Of a stretch of DNA of 64,000 nucleotides, positions 33,731-45,185 are shown piece by piece (position 1 is the stretch's first letter; each line of letters starts with the position of its first letter). The translations under genes and the position numbers were made by a program. The notes under the pieces are model-generated. The model worked only from the letters and a program-made list of their open reading frames with translations, had not been told where the DNA came from and did not search any database. The DNA is from Acetobacteraceae bacterium (GTDB taxonomy: Bacteria; Pseudomonadota; Alphaproteobacteria; Acetobacterales; Acetobacteraceae), in contig JASHOA010000060.1 in assembly GCA_030041375.1 (NCBI GenBank), forward strand, positions 186,001 to 250,000. Reading direction: 5' to 3'.

Positions 33731-35152
33731 TCAACCGAAGAGTACCTGGGCTGCCGCCTGAGCCGCGGCCACGATCGGGGCGGAGAAGAGGACGAAAAAG
33801 ACCGTGAAGAGGCCGGTCGCTGCCGCCACGAACGAGACCATCGCCGGCCGCTGATCGATCGCCGGCGCCGGCGCGTCCATGAACATGACCTTGACGATGC
33901 GGATGTAATAGTATGCGCCAACGACACTGGTCAGCACACCGATGATGGCGAGAGTCCACATGCCTGCCTGCACCGCCGCCAGAAAGACGTAGAGCTTGCC
34001 GAAGAATCCGGCGAGCGGCGGAATGCCGGCCATGCTGAAGAGAAAGACCGCAAAGGCGAGTGCCAGGGCGGGATCGGTGCGGGCGAGGCCGGCGAGATCG
34101 GAAATCTGTTCGAACACACGGCCGTGGCGGCGCATGGCGATGATGCCGGCGAAGATGCCGACATTCATGAAGACATAGACGACGAGATAGATCAGCGCGC
34201 CACGCAGGCCCGCTTCGGTGCCGGCGGCGAGCCCGATCAAGGTGTAGCCCATGTGGCCGATCGCGGAGTAGGCCATCAGGCGCTTGAAGTTGGTCTGGCC
34301 GATTGCGGCCAGCGCGCCCAGGATCATGCTGCCGAGCGAGACCAGTTCGATCAGGAGCCGCCAGTCGAGAGAGAGATGACCGAATGGGGTCGAGAGCGTG
34401 CGCAGGAGGAGCGCCATGCCGGCCACTTTCGGAGCCGTGCCGATGAAGACGGTGACGGGGGTCGGCGCACCCTCGTAGACGTCGGGCGTCCACATGTGGA
34501 ACGGCACCGCGGAGACCTCGAAGACGAGACCGGCGATGACGAAGACGATGCCGACGACCAAACCGGGCGAGGCGCCGCCGGGCGCGTTGAGCGCCGAGGC
34601 GAGGGCGGCGAAGGAAGTCGAGCCGGCGAAGCCGTAGACGAGGGAGATGCCATAGAGGAGGAGGCCGGAGGCCAGCGCGCCGAGAACGAAATATTTGAGC
34701 GCGGCCTCGCTCGAGCGGATGGCGGTGCGGTTGAAGGCGGTGACGACGTAGAGCGAGATGAGCTGCAGCTCGAGCCCGAGATAGAGCGTCATCAGGTTCG
34801 CCGCCGAGACCATGGTCATCATGCCGACCACGGCGAACAGGATCAGCACCGGGAACTCGAAGCGGGCAATTCCTTCGTGGCGGTTGTAGTCGAAGGACAG
34901 CATCAGCGCGAGCGCGGCGCCGGCCAGGATCAGGATCTTCACGAACCGCGAAAACGCATCGACGACGAAAAGGTCGCCGTAACCGCTGCCGTCCGGCGTG
35001 GAGAGGACCAGGAAGGCTGCGACAAGGAAAGCGCCGAGCGTGAGCATGTTGCAGGGAACGCTCGCGTCACGGCGGTACAGTACACCGAAAAGGAGGATCG
35101 CCATGCCGGAAAGGGCAAGCACGATCTCGGGAAGGGCGATCTGCCAGTTCAT
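33731..35152 (-). CDS. nuoN: NADH-quinone oxidoreductase subunit N
   Basis: 473 residues, about 14 membrane helices. It is an antiporter-like proton-pumping subunit of complex I. Visible blocks include NLMTLYLGLELQLISLYVV, VPFHMWTPDVYEGAPTPVT, KRLMAYSAIGHMGYTLIG and MAGIPPLAGFFGKLYVF, with conserved lysines and glutamates in the half-channels. It is the last gene of the nuo operon; its ATG overlaps the nuoM stop by four bases (ATGA). Confidence 0.95.
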   Translation of the reverse strand: MNWQIALPEIVLALSGMAILLFGVLYRRDASVPCNMLTLGAFLVAAFLVLSTPDGSGYGDLFVVDAFSRFVKILILAGAALALMLSFDYNRHEGIARFEFPVLILFAVVGMMTMVSAANLMTLYLGLELQLISLYVVTAFNRTAIRSSEAALKYFVLGALASGLLLYGISLVYGFAGSTSFAALASALNAPGGASPGLVVGIVFVIAGLVFEVSAVPFHMWTPDVYEGAPTPVTVFIGTAPKVAGMALLLRTLSTPFGHLSLDWRLLIELVSLGSMILGALAAIGQTNFKRLMAYSAIGHMGYTLIGLAAGTEAGLRGALIYLVVYVFMNVGIFAGIIAMRRHGRVFEQISDLAGLARTDPALALAFAVFLFSMAGIPPLAGFFGKLYVFLAAVQAGMWTLAIIGVLTSVVGAYYYIRIVKVMFMDAPAPAIDQRPAMVSFVAAATGLFTVFFVLFSAPIVAAAQAAAQVLFG

Positions 35153-36672
35153 CGCGGGAGCATCCCGGCGAGATGCACGCCATGCAGCATCGCCATCTGG
35201 TGGTTCTGCACGATCTGGCCGATGCTCGCGGCCCAGAAGCTCGTGAAGCTCGCAGGGTAGATGCCCATCCAGAGGGTCAGCACGACGAGCGGGGCGAACA
35301 CCGCGACTTCGCGGGGGCTGAGGTCGAGGAAATTCTTCAGGTCGGCGTGCATAATGGTGCCGAAAATGACGCGGCGGTACATGTAGAGCATGTAACCGAC
35401 GCTCAGAATCATGCCGGTGCCGCCGAGCAGGGCGAGCCAGAAATTGACCTGCAAGGCGCCGATCATGACCAGGATCTCGCCGACGAACCCGGAGGTTCCG
35501 GGCAGGCCGACGCTGGCCAGGGAGAAGAACATCAGGATCAGCGCGTAGAAGGGCATGCGGTCGATCAGGCCGCCGAAGCGATCGATCTCGTGCGTATGCA
35601 GCCGGTCATAGAGGACGCCGACGCACAGGAACAGGGCGGCGGAGACGACGCCGTGCGAGAGCATCTGGAACATCGCGCCCTGCAGCCCCTGCTCGTTGAA
35701 GGTGAAGGTGCCGATGGTGACGAGGCCCATGTGCGCGACCGAGGAATAGGCGATCAGCTTCTTCATGTCGTCCTGTGCCAGGGCGACGAAGGACGTGTAG
35801 ATGACCGCCATCACGCCGAGCGCGAACATCAGGGGCGCCAGCGTGGCGGAGGCCACGGGGAGCAGGGGGACCGAAAAGCGGAGGAATCCGTAGCCACCGA
35901 ATTTCAGCAACACGCCCGCGAGCATGACGGAGCCCGCGGTCGGGGCCTCGACGTGGGCATCGGGAAGCCAGGTGTGCACCGGCCACATCGGGAGCTTGAC
36001 GGCGAAGGAGGCGAGGAAGGCGAGGAAAAGCCAGATCTGCATGGAGGCCGGGAGCTTCGTGTGCAGCAGAGTGGCGATGTCCATGGTGCCGGTCTGGTAC
36101 CAGACGGCGAGGATCGCCAACAGCAGCAGCACGGAACCGGCGAGCGTGAAGAGGAAGAACTTGAAGGCGGAATAGATGCGCCTCGGCCCGCCCCAGACCC
36201 CGATGATCAGGTACATCGGGATCAGAGTGCCCTCGAAGAACATGTAGAAGATGATGAAATCGAGCGAGCAGAAGGTGCCGACCATCATCGTTTCGAGGAT
36301 CAGGAAGGCGAGCATGTACTCGCGCACCTGGTATTTGATGATCTCCCAGCTTGCGAGCACGCAGATCGGTGTGAGGGCGGTCGAGAGGAGGACGAAGAGC
36401 ACGCTGATGCCGTCCACCCCGAGGTGATAGGTGAGGCCGTATTCCGGCATCCAGGGAACGTTCTCGACGAACTGGAAGCCGGGATCGGAGGGGTTGAACT
36501 TCACCCAGAGAACGAGGCTCAGGCCGAACACGATGAGGCTGGTCCAGAGGGCGGCCCAGCGGGCGTTGCGGGCGACGGCTTCCGCGTCGCCGCGGATGGA
36601 GAGGATGATCGCGCCGCCGACCAGCGGCAGCCAGGTGACCAGCGAGAGGACGGGGAAGCCGGCGGCGTTCAT
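35149..36672 (-). CDS. nuoM: NADH-quinone oxidoreductase subunit M
   Basis: 507 residues, an antiporter-like membrane subunit of complex I. Hallmarks: WEIIKYQVREYMLAFLILET (essential glutamate region), LPDAHVEAPTAGSVMLAGVLLKFG, KKLIAYSSVAHMGLVTIG and LPGTSGFVGEILVMIG. ATG 36672 is chosen because MNAAGFPVLSLVTWLP matches the family N-terminus; the preceding in-frame sequence belongs to nuoL. It starts four bases after the nuoL stop. Confidence 0.95.
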   Translation of the reverse strand: MNAAGFPVLSLVTWLPLVGGAIILSIRGDAEAVARNARWAALWTSLIVFGLSLVLWVKFNPSDPGFQFVENVPWMPEYGLTYHLGVDGISVLFVLLSTALTPICVLASWEIIKYQVREYMLAFLILETMMVGTFCSLDFIIFYMFFEGTLIPMYLIIGVWGGPRRIYSAFKFFLFTLAGSVLLLLAILAVWYQTGTMDIATLLHTKLPASMQIWLFLAFLASFAVKLPMWPVHTWLPDAHVEAPTAGSVMLAGVLLKFGGYGFLRFSVPLLPVASATLAPLMFALGVMAVIYTSFVALAQDDMKKLIAYSSVAHMGLVTIGTFTFNEQGLQGAMFQMLSHGVVSAALFLCVGVLYDRLHTHEIDRFGGLIDRMPFYALILMFFSLASVGLPGTSGFVGEILVMIGALQVNFWLALLGGTGMILSVGYMLYMYRRVIFGTIMHADLKNFLDLSPREVAVFAPLVVLTLWMGIYPASFTSFWAASIGQIVQNHQMAMLHGVHLAGMLPR

Positions 36673-36676
36673 CGGC

Positions 36677-38608
36677 TTACCGGAACAACAGGAACACGGC
36701 GACGAGGATGACGACGCCGAGCACCATCGCGAAGGCATACTGGGCGACGGAGCCGGTCTGCAGCTTGACCACCTCGCCGGAGGAATCGGTGGTCAGAGTG
36801 GCGATGCCGTTCGGCACGCCGTCGATGACGGCGACATCGCCCACCTTCCAGAGCAGGCGGGCCAAGGCGAGCGCACCGCGCACGAAGATCGCATCGTAGA
36901 TCTCGTCGAAGTACCACTTCTTGACCAGGAAGACGTGGATGGGGCGGAAACGGGTGGCGAGCCAACCTGGAATCCAGGGCACGAGGATGTAGAAGAGAAG
37001 CGCGGTGGCGAGACCGGCGAGCCCGACCAGGGTCGGGATCCATTTCACGACGCCATGGATGCTCTCCATGTGCGTGAACGGATTGCTGCCGGGCAGGGTG
37101 ACGATGCTGGCGCCCCAGAAGCTCTGCCAGTGCAAGCCGATGAAGGTGCCGTCCAGGGAATAGCCGACGATGGCGGAGCCGACGGCGAGCAGGATCAGCG
37201 GGACGGTCATTACGGCCGGGCTTTCGTGTACATGCTCCTGCACATGCGGCTCGGCGCGCGAAGTGCCGTGGAAGGTCATGAAGAGGACCCGCCAGGAATA
37301 GAAGGCGGTGAGGAAGGCGGCAGCGACGCCGGTGATATAGGCATAGAAGGCGACCCCGCCGGGCGTGCCGAGGGCAGCATCGAGGATCGCATCCTTCGAG
37401 TAGAATCCAGAGAAGAAGGGGATGCCGGCCAGCGCCAGGAAGCCGACCCACATCACGGAGTAGGTGATCGGGATCTTGTTCCAGAGGCCGCCCATGCGGC
37501 GCATGTCTTGCTCCCCGGACATGGCGTGGATCACCGAGCCGGCGCCGAGGAAGAGGAGTGATTTGAAGAAGGCGTGCGTGATGAGATGGAAGATCGAAAT
37601 ATCGAAGGCACCGACGCCGGCGGCGGCGAACATGTAGCCGAGCTGCGAGCAGGTTGAGTAGGCGATCACTTTCTTGATGTCGTCCTGCGCGCAGGCGATG
37701 GTGGCGGCGAAGAAGGAGGTCGAGCCGCCAATCACGGCCACGACGGAAAGCGCGATGGGCGCGTATTCCATCAGCGGCGACATCCGGGCAACGAGAAAGA
37801 CGCCGGCGGTCACCATGGTTGCGGCATGGATCAGGGCCGAGATCGGTGTCGGGCCTTCCATGGCGTCGGGCAGCCAGGTGTGCAGGAAGAGCTGCGCCGA
37901 TTTGCCCATCGCGCCGATGAAGAGGAGGACGCCGATCACCTCGAGCACCGGCAGCGATGCGCCGAACAGCTCGTAGTGATGGGCGGCGTGGCTGGGGACG
38001 GCGGCGAAGATGTCGCTGAACGAGAGCGTGCCGAACTGGAAGAAGAGAAGCGCGATGCCGACGGTGAAGAAGAGGTCCGCCACGCGGTTGACGACGAAGG
38101 CCTTGATGGCGGCGGCGTTGGCGGCGGGCTTGTAGTACCAGTAGCCGATCAGGAGGTAGCTCATCAGGCCGACGCCTTCCCAGCCGAAGAAGAGCTGGAG
38201 GATGTTGTCGGCCGTGACCAGCATCAGCATGGCGAAGGAAAAGAGCGAGATATAGCTGAAGAAGCGCCAGCAGGGCCGGTCTTCGTGCGCCATGTAGCCG
38301 ACGCTGTAGACGTGGATCAGCATCGAGACGGTGCTGACCATCGCCACCATGACGGCGGAGAGAGTATCGTTGCGAAGCGCCCAGGAGACGCGGAAAGTGC
38401 CGGCGGAGATCCAGTTCGTGATCTCGATCGTGCCGGGCTCGGTGGCGCCGATGCCGAGCAGGACGGCGGCGGCGATGCCGGCCGCGGAGGCGATGACCAT
38501 GCAGAGGATGCTGACCACCTGGCTTGCCCGATCGCCGGCGGGGCGGCCGAGCAGGCCCGCGAGGGCCGCGCCGAGAAGGGGGAAGAAGACGGCGATCGCG
38601 GTCAGCAT
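36677..38608 (-). CDS. nuoL: NADH-quinone oxidoreductase subunit L
   Basis: 643 residues, the largest antiporter-like subunit, with the long lateral helix expected in the C-terminal part (about 500-560). Hallmarks: LFFGWEGVGLMSYLLIGYWY, LPDAMEGPTPISALIHAATMVTAG (split across membrane), KKVIAYSTCSQLGYMF and THAFFKSLLFLGAGSVIH. It pumps protons as part of the distal arm of complex I. One base separates its start from the nuoK stop. Confidence 0.95.
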   Translation of the reverse strand: MLTAIAVFFPLLGAALAGLLGRPAGDRASQVVSILCMVIASAAGIAAAVLLGIGATEPGTIEITNWISAGTFRVSWALRNDTLSAVMVAMVSTVSMLIHVYSVGYMAHEDRPCWRFFSYISLFSFAMLMLVTADNILQLFFGWEGVGLMSYLLIGYWYYKPAANAAAIKAFVVNRVADLFFTVGIALLFFQFGTLSFSDIFAAVPSHAAHHYELFGASLPVLEVIGVLLFIGAMGKSAQLFLHTWLPDAMEGPTPISALIHAATMVTAGVFLVARMSPLMEYAPIALSVVAVIGGSTSFFAATIACAQDDIKKVIAYSTCSQLGYMFAAAGVGAFDISIFHLITHAFFKSLLFLGAGSVIHAMSGEQDMRRMGGLWNKIPITYSVMWVGFLALAGIPFFSGFYSKDAILDAALGTPGGVAFYAYITGVAAAFLTAFYSWRVLFMTFHGTSRAEPHVQEHVHESPAVMTVPLILLAVGSAIVGYSLDGTFIGLHWQSFWGASIVTLPGSNPFTHMESIHGVVKWIPTLVGLAGLATALLFYILVPWIPGWLATRFRPIHVFLVKKWYFDEIYDAIFVRGALALARLLWKVGDVAVIDGVPNGIATLTTDSSGEVVKLQTGSVAQYAFAMVLGVVILVAVFLLFR

Positions 38609-38609
38609 C

Positions 38610-38918
38610 TCAGCCCTTCATCATCGTCACGTCCTCGACCTCGATCGAGCCACGGTTGCGGAAATAGACGACCACGATCGCGAGCCCGATCGCCGCCTCG
38701 GCGGCGGCGACGGTGAGAACGAACATCGTGAAGACCTGGCCGACCAGATCGCCGAGCGAGGCGGAAAAGGCAACCAGGTTGAGGTTGACCGAGAGCAGGA
38801 TCAGCTCGATCGACATCAGGATGATGATGACATTCTTGCGGTTGAGGAAGATGCCGAACACGCCGAGCACGAGCAGGATGGCGCTGACGGCGAGGTAATG
38901 TCCGAGCCCGACCGGCAT
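38610..38918 (-). CDS. nuoK: NADH-quinone oxidoreductase subunit K
   Basis: 102 residues with three membrane helices, the usual NuoK length. Conserved sequences are [20 protein letters not shown], carrying the essential membrane glutamate, and [17 protein letters not shown] with the second glutamate. ATG 38918 overlaps the nuoJ stop (TGATG); a TTG one codon upstream is a less likely start. Confidence 0.95.
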   Translation of the reverse strand: MPVGLGHYLAVSAILLVLGVFGIFLNRKNVIIILMSIELILLSVNLNLVAFSASLGDLVGQVFTMFVLTVAAAEAAIGLAIVVVYFRNRGSIEVEDVTMMKG

Positions 38919-39610
38919 CAATGCGGCTCCGCGGCGTGCGGCAAAGCGTGGCTTTCGGCGCCGACGGGTGCAGGGTCGGGCAACGGGCGGAGGATGCCGA
39001 TCTCGTCGATGCCGGCGCCGAGTGCGACATTCAGCATCGCGAGCGTCTCCTCGGGCTGGCGCGCGTTCTGCCTGCCGATCCGCTGGCGCCGGGCGGTGCC
39101 GCGTTCCCTGTGTGTCAGCACGATGGCGCCGATCATCGCCACCAGGAGGATCAGGCCGGCGAGCTGGAAGAGAAAAATATAGCGGGTATAGAGGACATTC
39201 CCGAGGGCGGCGGTATTGCTGAGCGCGGTCGGGGTCGGGGACATGCGGATCTCGGCGGCACTCGGGGCGAAGTGCCAGCCGGTGAGAACGAGGCCGAGTT
39301 CGAACAGCAGGATGAGGCCCACCACCAGCCCGACCGGGGCATAACGCTGGACGCCCTCACGCAACTCGGCGAAATTCACGTCGAGCATCATCACCACGAA
39401 CAGGAACAGCACGGCGACCGCGCCGACATAGACGATGATCAGAATCATCGCCAGGAACTCGGCGCCGGCGATCAGGAAGAGAGCGGCGGCGTTGAAGAAG
39501 GCGAGGATCAGGAACAGGACCGAATGCACCGGGTTGCGGGCCGTGACGACCATCGTCGCGGAGGCGAGCAGGATCACCGCGAAGACGTAGAATCCGATGG
39601 TTGCAATCAC
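38918..39610 (-). CDS. nuoJ: NADH-quinone oxidoreductase subunit J
   Basis: 230 residues with five membrane helices; hallmarks [44 protein letters not shown] (the pi-bulge helix) and MMLDVNF. It starts at GTG 39610. The hydrophilic C-terminal tail beyond about residue 180 ([15 protein letters not shown] to the end) is longer than in E. coli NuoJ and probably cytoplasmic. Confidence 0.94.
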   Translation of the reverse strand: MIATIGFYVFAVILLASATMVVTARNPVHSVLFLILAFFNAAALFLIAGAEFLAMILIIVYVGAVAVLFLFVVMMLDVNFAELREGVQRYAPVGLVVGLILLFELGLVLTGWHFAPSAAEIRMSPTPTALSNTAALGNVLYTRYIFLFQLAGLILLVAMIGAIVLTHRERGTARRQRIGRQNARQPEETLAMLNVALGAGIDEIGILRPLPDPAPVGAESHALPHAAEPH

Positions 39611-39643
39611 TGACTGGCCTCGTCCGGAAGAGCGGGGTCGGGT

Positions 39644-40132
39644 TCAGCGGTAAGGAGCGTCGAGTTCGAGGCGGCGGGCGATCTCCGTTTCCCAGCGATC
39701 GCCATTCGAGAGCAGCTTCGCCTTGTCGTACATCAGCTCCTCCCGGGTCTCGGTCGCGAATTCGAAGTTGGGGCCCTGGACGATCGCATCCACCGGACAG
39801 GCTTCCTCGCAGAGGTCGCAATAGATGCATTTCGTCATGTCGATGTCATAGCGGGTGGTACGGCGGGAGCCGTCCGCGCGTGGCTCCGCCTCGATGGTGA
39901 TTGCCTGGGCCGGGCAGATCGCTTCGCAAAGCTTGCAGGCGATGCAACGCTCTTCTCCGTTCGGGTAGCGGCGCAGCGCGTGCTCGCCCTTGAAGCGCGG
40001 ACTGATCGGGCCTTTTTCGTACGGATAGTTGATGGTGGCCTTGGGGCGGAAGAAATAGCGCAGCGTCAGGGCCAGGCCTTCAACCAGTTCGCCGAGCAGC
40101 AGCGTGCGTGCGGTGCGGTCAAGAAACGCCAT
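39644..40132 (-). CDS. nuoI: NADH-quinone oxidoreductase subunit I
   Basis: 162 residues. Two 4Fe-4S motifs carry clusters N6a and N6b: C63-C66-C69-C73 in [11 protein letters not shown] and C102-C105-C108-C112 in [11 protein letters not shown]. It passes electrons from NuoG to NuoB. ATG 40132 has GGAGGGG upstream. The frame is open far upstream over nuoH, but that part is a shadow. Confidence 0.95.
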   Translation of the reverse strand: MAFLDRTARTLLLGELVEGLALTLRYFFRPKATINYPYEKGPISPRFKGEHALRRYPNGEERCIACKLCEAICPAQAITIEAEPRADGSRRTTRYDIDMTKCIYCDLCEEACPVDAIVQGPNFEFATETREELMYDKAKLLSNGDRWETEIARRLELDAPYR

Positions 40133-40179
40133 CGGCCCCTCCTCCGGCGCCCGAGGGATAGCCGCAACAGAGTTGGGCA

Positions 40180-41193
40180 TCAAGACGACACATGCGGGAC
40201 CCATCCGGTTGCCAGCAGAACGCCCGCGGTGAGGACGAGCCAGCCGAGCGAGGCGGGGAGGAACACCTTCCAGCCGAGGCGCATGAGCTGGTCGTAACGG
40301 TAGCGGGGGAAGGTCGCCCTGACCCAGAGGAAGACGAACAGGCAGAACAAGATCTTCAGGATGAACCAGATCGGCCCCGGCAGCCAGGTCCAGCCGAACG
40401 GACCGAGCCAGCCGCCGAGGAAGAGAATGGTCGTGAGGGCGCTCATCAGGATCATGTTGGCGTATTCGCCGAGATAGAAGAGCGCGAAAGCCATGGCGCT
40501 GTATTCGACGAAGAAGCCGGCGACGATCTCGCTTTCTCCTTCCGGCAGATCGAAGGGCGAGCGGTTCGTCTCGGCCAGGGTCGAGACGAAGAAGACGATG
40601 AACATCGGGAAGAGGGGAATGAAAAACCAGATATTCCTCTGCGCCAGCACGATGTCGTTCAGGTTGAGGCTGCCGACGCAGAGCAGGACGGAGACCATGA
40701 CGAAGCCCATCGAGACTTCGTAGCTGACCATCTGCGCCGCACTGCGCAGGGCGCCGAGGAAGGCGTATTTCGAATTGCTGGCCCAGCCGGCAATGATGAT
40801 TCCGTAGACGCCGAGGGAGCTGATGGCGAAGAGATAGAGGATGCCGACATTGATATCGGCGATGCCCCAGCCGTCGTTCACCGGGATGACGGCCCAGGCG
40901 AGGATGGCGAGGCCGAAGGTGATCATCGGCGCCAGCACGAACAGCACGCGATTGGCGCCGGCGGGAATGATGGTTTCCTTGAAGATCATCTTCAGAGCGT
41001 CGGCGAACGGCTGCAGCAGGCCGAACCATCCGACCACGTTCGGGCCCTTGCGAAGCTGCACGGCGGCCAGGACCTTGCGCTCGGCGTAGGTGAGATAGGC
41101 GACCAGGATCAAGAGCGGCACGATCAGGGCGAGTGCCTTGAGGAAGGTCAGAATGATCAGGCCAACGATGGTGTGCAGGAAGAAGTCGGCCAT
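40180..41193 (-). CDS. nuoH: NADH-quinone oxidoreductase subunit H
   Basis: 337 residues with eight membrane helices. Conserved blocks: [50 protein letters not shown] and [17 protein letters not shown]. NuoH joins the membrane and peripheral arms and helps form the quinone chamber. ATG 41193 is preferred to GTG one codon earlier; it starts four bases after the nuoG stop. Confidence 0.95.
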   Translation of the reverse strand: MADFFLHTIVGLIILTFLKALALIVPLLILVAYLTYAERKVLAAVQLRKGPNVVGWFGLLQPFADALKMIFKETIIPAGANRVLFVLAPMITFGLAILAWAVIPVNDGWGIADINVGILYLFAISSLGVYGIIIAGWASNSKYAFLGALRSAAQMVSYEVSMGFVMVSVLLCVGSLNLNDIVLAQRNIWFFIPLFPMFIVFFVSTLAETNRSPFDLPEGESEIVAGFFVEYSAMAFALFYLGEYANMILMSALTTILFLGGWLGPFGWTWLPGPIWFILKILFCLFVFLWVRATFPRYRYDQLMRLGWKVFLPASLGWLVLTAGVLLATGWVPHVSS

Positions 41194-41197
41194 CACG

Positions 41198-43255
41198 CTA
41201 CTCCGCGGCCATGGCGAGGCCGGGGTAGTAGGTCTCGGTGCAGCGGACCATGGTCGGGCTGGCGCGGCTGATCGAATCGGTCTGGTAATAATTGGCGATC
41301 GGAAAGGTGAAGGGGTTCGGCAGCATGGCAGCGGGATCCCCGCCCGGGCCGGACTGATCCGTGCAGCCGGCGGCGGGAAGCGCGCCGACGCGTGCGAAGA
41401 CGGGGTGCGTTGTGGCGAGTTTTTCGCGCAGGGTCTTCAGATCGTCGTAGGGAAGCGGGCGGCCGAGCACGGCTGAGAAGGCGCGGAGAATTTTCCAGTC
41501 TTCGCGTGCTTCGCCAGGAGGATAGACGGCGAGGCGGCCGCGCTGCGCGCGACCTTCCGTGTTCACGTAAGTGCCATTCTTCTCGGTGTAGGCGGAGCCG
41601 GGCAGGATCACGTCCGCGCGTTGCGCGCCGCGATCTCCGTGATGGCCCTGGTAGACGACGAAGGTCGTGGGCGGGATGCGCGCGACCTCGAACTCGTCGG
41701 CGCCGAGCAGCCAGAGAAGATCGACGGCGCCGGCGCGCATCGCCCAGAAACCCTTGGCGCCGGGCGCGGGAAGAAAGCCGAGGTCGAGCGCACCGACACG
41801 GGCTGCCGCCGTGTGCAGCACGTTGAAGCCGTGCCAGTCGGCGTGCAGCATCCCGAAGCGCTGAGCGAGTTGCCAGGCGGCGGCGAGCACGGCCTCGCCG
41901 TCTGGGCGGGCGAGGGCGCCCTGGCCGAGGATCAGCATCGGCTGTTTGGCGACCTCGAGCTTTTCCGCGAAGCTCTGCTCGCCGGAAAGGAGCGAGGTGA
42001 GCACGGCCGGCCCAACGCCTAGCCATTCCGCAGCGTAGGTGAGATCGACAGCGGGGCCGATGGCGGCTACGGGAACGTGGCCCGAAAGCCAGCGCTTGCG
42101 GATGCGGGCGTTGAGAATGGGGGCCTCGCGCCGGGGATTGGTGCCGATGAGGAGGATCGCATCCGCCCGATCGATACCGGCGATCGTGGTGTTGAAAAGA
42201 TAGAAGTCGCGCCGGGCGGCATTGAGGCGGGCGCCGTTCTGGCGGCAATCGAGGTTGTGCGATCCGAGTGCGGACATCAGATCCTTGAGTGCCAGCATGC
42301 TTTCGGCACAGGCGAGGTCGCCGGCGAGGGCGCCAATTTTTTCTCCGGGCAGGTCTTTCATCCGCGCGGCGATCGCGGCGAAGGCTTCGTCCCAGCTTGC
42401 CGGGACCAGCTTGCCATCGCGCCGGACCCAGGGGCGGTCGAGCCGTTTGTGTTTCAGTCCGTCGATCGCGAAGCGGGACTTGTCGGCGAGCCATTCTTCG
42501 TTCACGTCGTCATTGATGCGAGGCAGCACGCGCAGCACCTCGGGGCCACGCGCATCGACGCGGATGTTGGCGCCGACCGCGTCCAGTACGTCGACGCTGT
42601 CTGTCCTGGTGAGTTCCCAGGAACGGGCGACGAAGGCGTAGGGCTTCGAGGTCAGTGCGCCGACCGGGCAGAGATCGATGATGTTGCCGGAAAGCTCGGA
42701 GGTCAGCGCCTGCTGCACATAGGTGCCGATCTCCATGTCTTCGCCGCGGGCGGTGGCGCCGAGTTCGGGCGCGCCGCCCACCTCGGCGAGGAAACGGATG
42801 CAGCGCGTGCAATGGATGCAGCGCGTCATCACGGTTTTCACCAGCGGGCCGAAGTCCTTCTCCATGACCGCGCGCTTCGGCTCACGGTAGCGGGAATCGC
42901 CCCAGCCATAACCCATCGACTGATCCTGCAGATCGCATTCGCCGCCCTGGTCGCAGATCGGGCAATCGAGCGGGTGGTTGATCAGCAGGAATTCCATGAC
43001 GCCGCGGCGCGCATTGCGCACCATCGGGCTGTCGGTCTTGATGACCATTCCTTCGGCGACCGGCCAGGCGCAGGAGGCGACGGGCTTGGGTACCTTTTCC
43101 ACTTCGACCAGGCACATCCGGCAATTGCCGGCAACCGAAAGCCGCTCGTGATAGCAGAAGCGCGGGATTTCCTTGCCGGCGAGTTCCGCGGCCTGCAGGA
43201 CCGAACAGCCGTTCGGTACTTCGAGAGCAATGCCGTCGACGGTGAGCTTGACCAT
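41198..43255 (-). CDS. nuoG: NADH-quinone oxidoreductase subunit G
   Basis: 685 residues. The N-terminal 2Fe-2S cluster uses C34, C45, C48 and C62; the HxxxCxxC-type motif in [19 protein letters not shown] carries N5, and [16 protein letters not shown] a 4Fe-4S cluster. The C-terminal part is molybdopterin-oxidoreductase-like without the cofactor. It relays electrons from NuoF to NuoI. ATG 43255 is five bases after the nuoF stop codon region. Confidence 0.95.
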   Translation of the reverse strand: MVKLTVDGIALEVPNGCSVLQAAELAGKEIPRFCYHERLSVAGNCRMCLVEVEKVPKPVASCAWPVAEGMVIKTDSPMVRNARRGVMEFLLINHPLDCPICDQGGECDLQDQSMGYGWGDSRYREPKRAVMEKDFGPLVKTVMTRCIHCTRCIRFLAEVGGAPELGATARGEDMEIGTYVQQALTSELSGNIIDLCPVGALTSKPYAFVARSWELTRTDSVDVLDAVGANIRVDARGPEVLRVLPRINDDVNEEWLADKSRFAIDGLKHKRLDRPWVRRDGKLVPASWDEAFAAIAARMKDLPGEKIGALAGDLACAESMLALKDLMSALGSHNLDCRQNGARLNAARRDFYLFNTTIAGIDRADAILLIGTNPRREAPILNARIRKRWLSGHVPVAAIGPAVDLTYAAEWLGVGPAVLTSLLSGEQSFAEKLEVAKQPMLILGQGALARPDGEAVLAAAWQLAQRFGMLHADWHGFNVLHTAAARVGALDLGFLPAPGAKGFWAMRAGAVDLLWLLGADEFEVARIPPTTFVVYQGHHGDRGAQRADVILPGSAYTEKNGTYVNTEGRAQRGRLAVYPPGEAREDWKILRAFSAVLGRPLPYDDLKTLREKLATTHPVFARVGALPAAGCTDQSGPGGDPAAMLPNPFTFPIANYYQTDSISRASPTMVRCTETYYPGLAMAAE

Positions 43256-43259
43256 GGTG

Positions 43260-44552
43260 CTATTCCGCTGCCAGCGAGACGGAGCGCTGGCGGAAGGCGC
43301 TGATACGCTCCTCGATCAGCGGGCGGAAGTGGCGAATCAACCCCTGCACCGGCCAGGCTGCGGCGTCGCCGAGCGCGCAGATCGTATGGCCTTCGATCTG
43401 CCTGGTCACCTTGTCCAGGATGTCGATCTCCTCGATCTCTGCGCGTCCTTCGACGAGGCGGTCCATCACGCGCATGAGCCAGCCAGTGCCCTCGCGGCAG
43501 GGCGTGCACTGGCCGCAGCTTTCGTGCTTGTAGAAGCGGGACAGGCGCGCGATCGCCTTGATGACATCGGTCGAGCGGTCCATGACGATGACGGCGGCGG
43601 TGCCGAGGCCGGACTTGACGGCGGCCAGGCTGTCGAAATCCATCAGCACCGTGTCGCAGATGGATTTGGGCAGCACGGGGACGCTGGCGCCGCCGGGGAT
43701 GACGGCCAGGAGATTGTCCCAGCCGCCGCGCACGCCGCCGGCATATTTCTCGATCAGCTCGCGCAACGGGATGCCCATCTCCTCCTCGACATTGCAGGGC
43801 TTTTCGACATGGCCGGAGATGCAGAAGACCTTGGTGCCCGAGTTCCTCGGCCGGCCGAGGGCGGAGAACCAGGCGGCACCGCGGCGCATGATGTCGGGCA
43901 CCATGGCGATCGTTTCGACATTGTTGACGGTGGACGGGCAGCCGTAGAGGCCGACGGCGGCGGGGAACGGCGGCTTCAGGCGGGGCAGTCCTTTCTTGCC
44001 TTCGAGGCTTTCGAGGAGGCCGGTTTCCTCGCCGCAGATATAGGCGCCGGCGCCGCGATGGATGAAGACGTCGAAATCGTAGCCGGAGCCGGCGGCATTC
44101 CGGCCGATGAGGCCGGCCTCGTAACATTCGCCGCGGGCGGCTTCGAGGTGCCGGGCCTCGTTGTAGAATTCGCCCCTGATATAGATGTAGGCGGCGGTGG
44201 CGCCCATGGCGAAGCCGGCGATCAGGCAGCCTTCGAGCAGCTTGTGCGGATCGTGGCGGATGATGTCGCGATCCTTGCAGGTGCCGGGCTCGCTCTCGTC
44301 GGCATTGACGACGAGGTAGGCGGGCCTTCCGTCGGACTTCTTCGGCATGAACGACCACTTGACGCCGGTCGGGAAGCCGGCGCCGCCGCGTCCGCGGAGG
44401 CCGGAAGCTTTCGCCTCCTCGATCAGGTGATCGCGGCCGCGGGCGAGGATGGCGGCGGTATTGTCCCAGTCCCCGCGCGCGCGGGCGCCGGCCAGCCGCC
44501 AGTCGTTGAGGCCATAGAGATTGGTGAAGATGCGGTCCTTGTCGGCGAGCAT
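43260..44552 (-). CDS. nuoF: NADH-quinone oxidoreductase subunit F
   Basis: 430 residues. The FMN/NADH-binding motif [13 protein letters not shown] lies at about residues 52-64 and [20 protein letters not shown] at about 168; the 4Fe-4S N3 motif [12 protein letters not shown] sits near 350 with its last cysteine further on. It oxidises NADH and reduces FMN at the tip of complex I. Confidence 0.95.
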   Translation of the reverse strand: MLADKDRIFTNLYGLNDWRLAGARARGDWDNTAAILARGRDHLIEEAKASGLRGRGGAGFPTGVKWSFMPKKSDGRPAYLVVNADESEPGTCKDRDIIRHDPHKLLEGCLIAGFAMGATAAYIYIRGEFYNEARHLEAARGECYEAGLIGRNAAGSGYDFDVFIHRGAGAYICGEETGLLESLEGKKGLPRLKPPFPAAVGLYGCPSTVNNVETIAMVPDIMRRGAAWFSALGRPRNSGTKVFCISGHVEKPCNVEEEMGIPLRELIEKYAGGVRGGWDNLLAVIPGGASVPVLPKSICDTVLMDFDSLAAVKSGLGTAAVIVMDRSTDVIKAIARLSRFYKHESCGQCTPCREGTGWLMRVMDRLVEGRAEIEEIDILDKVTRQIEGHTICALGDAAAWPVQGLIRHFRPLIEERISAFRQRSVSLAAE

Positions 44553-44556
44553 CGGC

Positions 44557-45183
44557 TCAGCCTTTTCCGTCGAGCAGGGTCAAGGGCCCGCCGAGCGGGG
44601 CCGAACCCTGCCGGCCGATGGCGGAGCCGGGAGGCGGAGTTTCGCCGCGGCGGAGCGCTTCGATGAGGCGCTCGGTCGCCGGCCCGTCCATATCTTCGTA
44701 GAAATCGTCGTTCACCTGCAGGATCGGCGCGTTGACGCAGCCGCCGAGGCATTCGACCTCGGTCATGGTGAAGAGCCCGTCGGCGCTGGTCTCGTGCCAG
44801 CCGGCAATGCCCGTGGCCTTGCGGCAGGCGGCCACCACTTCGTCGGAACCGCGCAGCCAGCAGGGAGTGGTGGTACAGAGCTGGAGGTGGAACTTGCCGA
44901 TCGGGCGGAGGTTGAACATGAGGTAGAAGGTGGCGACCTCGTAGACGCGCACCGGGGGCATGGCGAGCCGTTCCGCCACGACATTCATGGCGGCGGTGGG
45001 GATCCAGGCGGAGCCGGTCGTGCGCTGCATCTGCCGCTGTGCGAGATCGAGCAAGGGCAGCACGGCGCTGGCCTGTCTGCCGGGGGGATATTTGGCGAGA
45101 ATCCCCGGAATCGCCTGTTCGCTCTCGGCGTCGAAGGCAAAGTGCTCCGGCTGAACGAAATCCGGTTCCTGCTCTGCGCTCAT
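44557..45183 (-). CDS. nuoE: NADH-quinone oxidoreductase subunit E
   Basis: 208 residues. The thioredoxin-like 2Fe-2S (N1a) cysteines are C103 and C108 (CTTTPC) and C145 and C149 (CLGGC). It supports NADH oxidation next to NuoF. ATG 45183 follows the nuoD stop by two bases. A C-terminal Pro/Gly-rich tail (about 182-208) extends past the family core. Confidence 0.95.
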   Translation of the reverse strand: MSAEQEPDFVQPEHFAFDAESEQAIPGILAKYPPGRQASAVLPLLDLAQRQMQRTTGSAWIPTAAMNVVAERLAMPPVRVYEVATFYLMFNLRPIGKFHLQLCTTTPCWLRGSDEVVAACRKATGIAGWHETSADGLFTMTEVECLGGCVNAPILQVNDDFYEDMDGPATERLIEALRRGETPPPGSAIGRQGSAPLGGPLTLLDGKG

Positions 45184-45185
45184 TG

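Noticed and set aside
33596-36711. Long open plus-strand frames opposite nuoN and nuoM
   Set aside because: Acidic repetitive translations that mirror hydrophobic membrane-protein codons on the other strand; nuoM and nuoN are certain.
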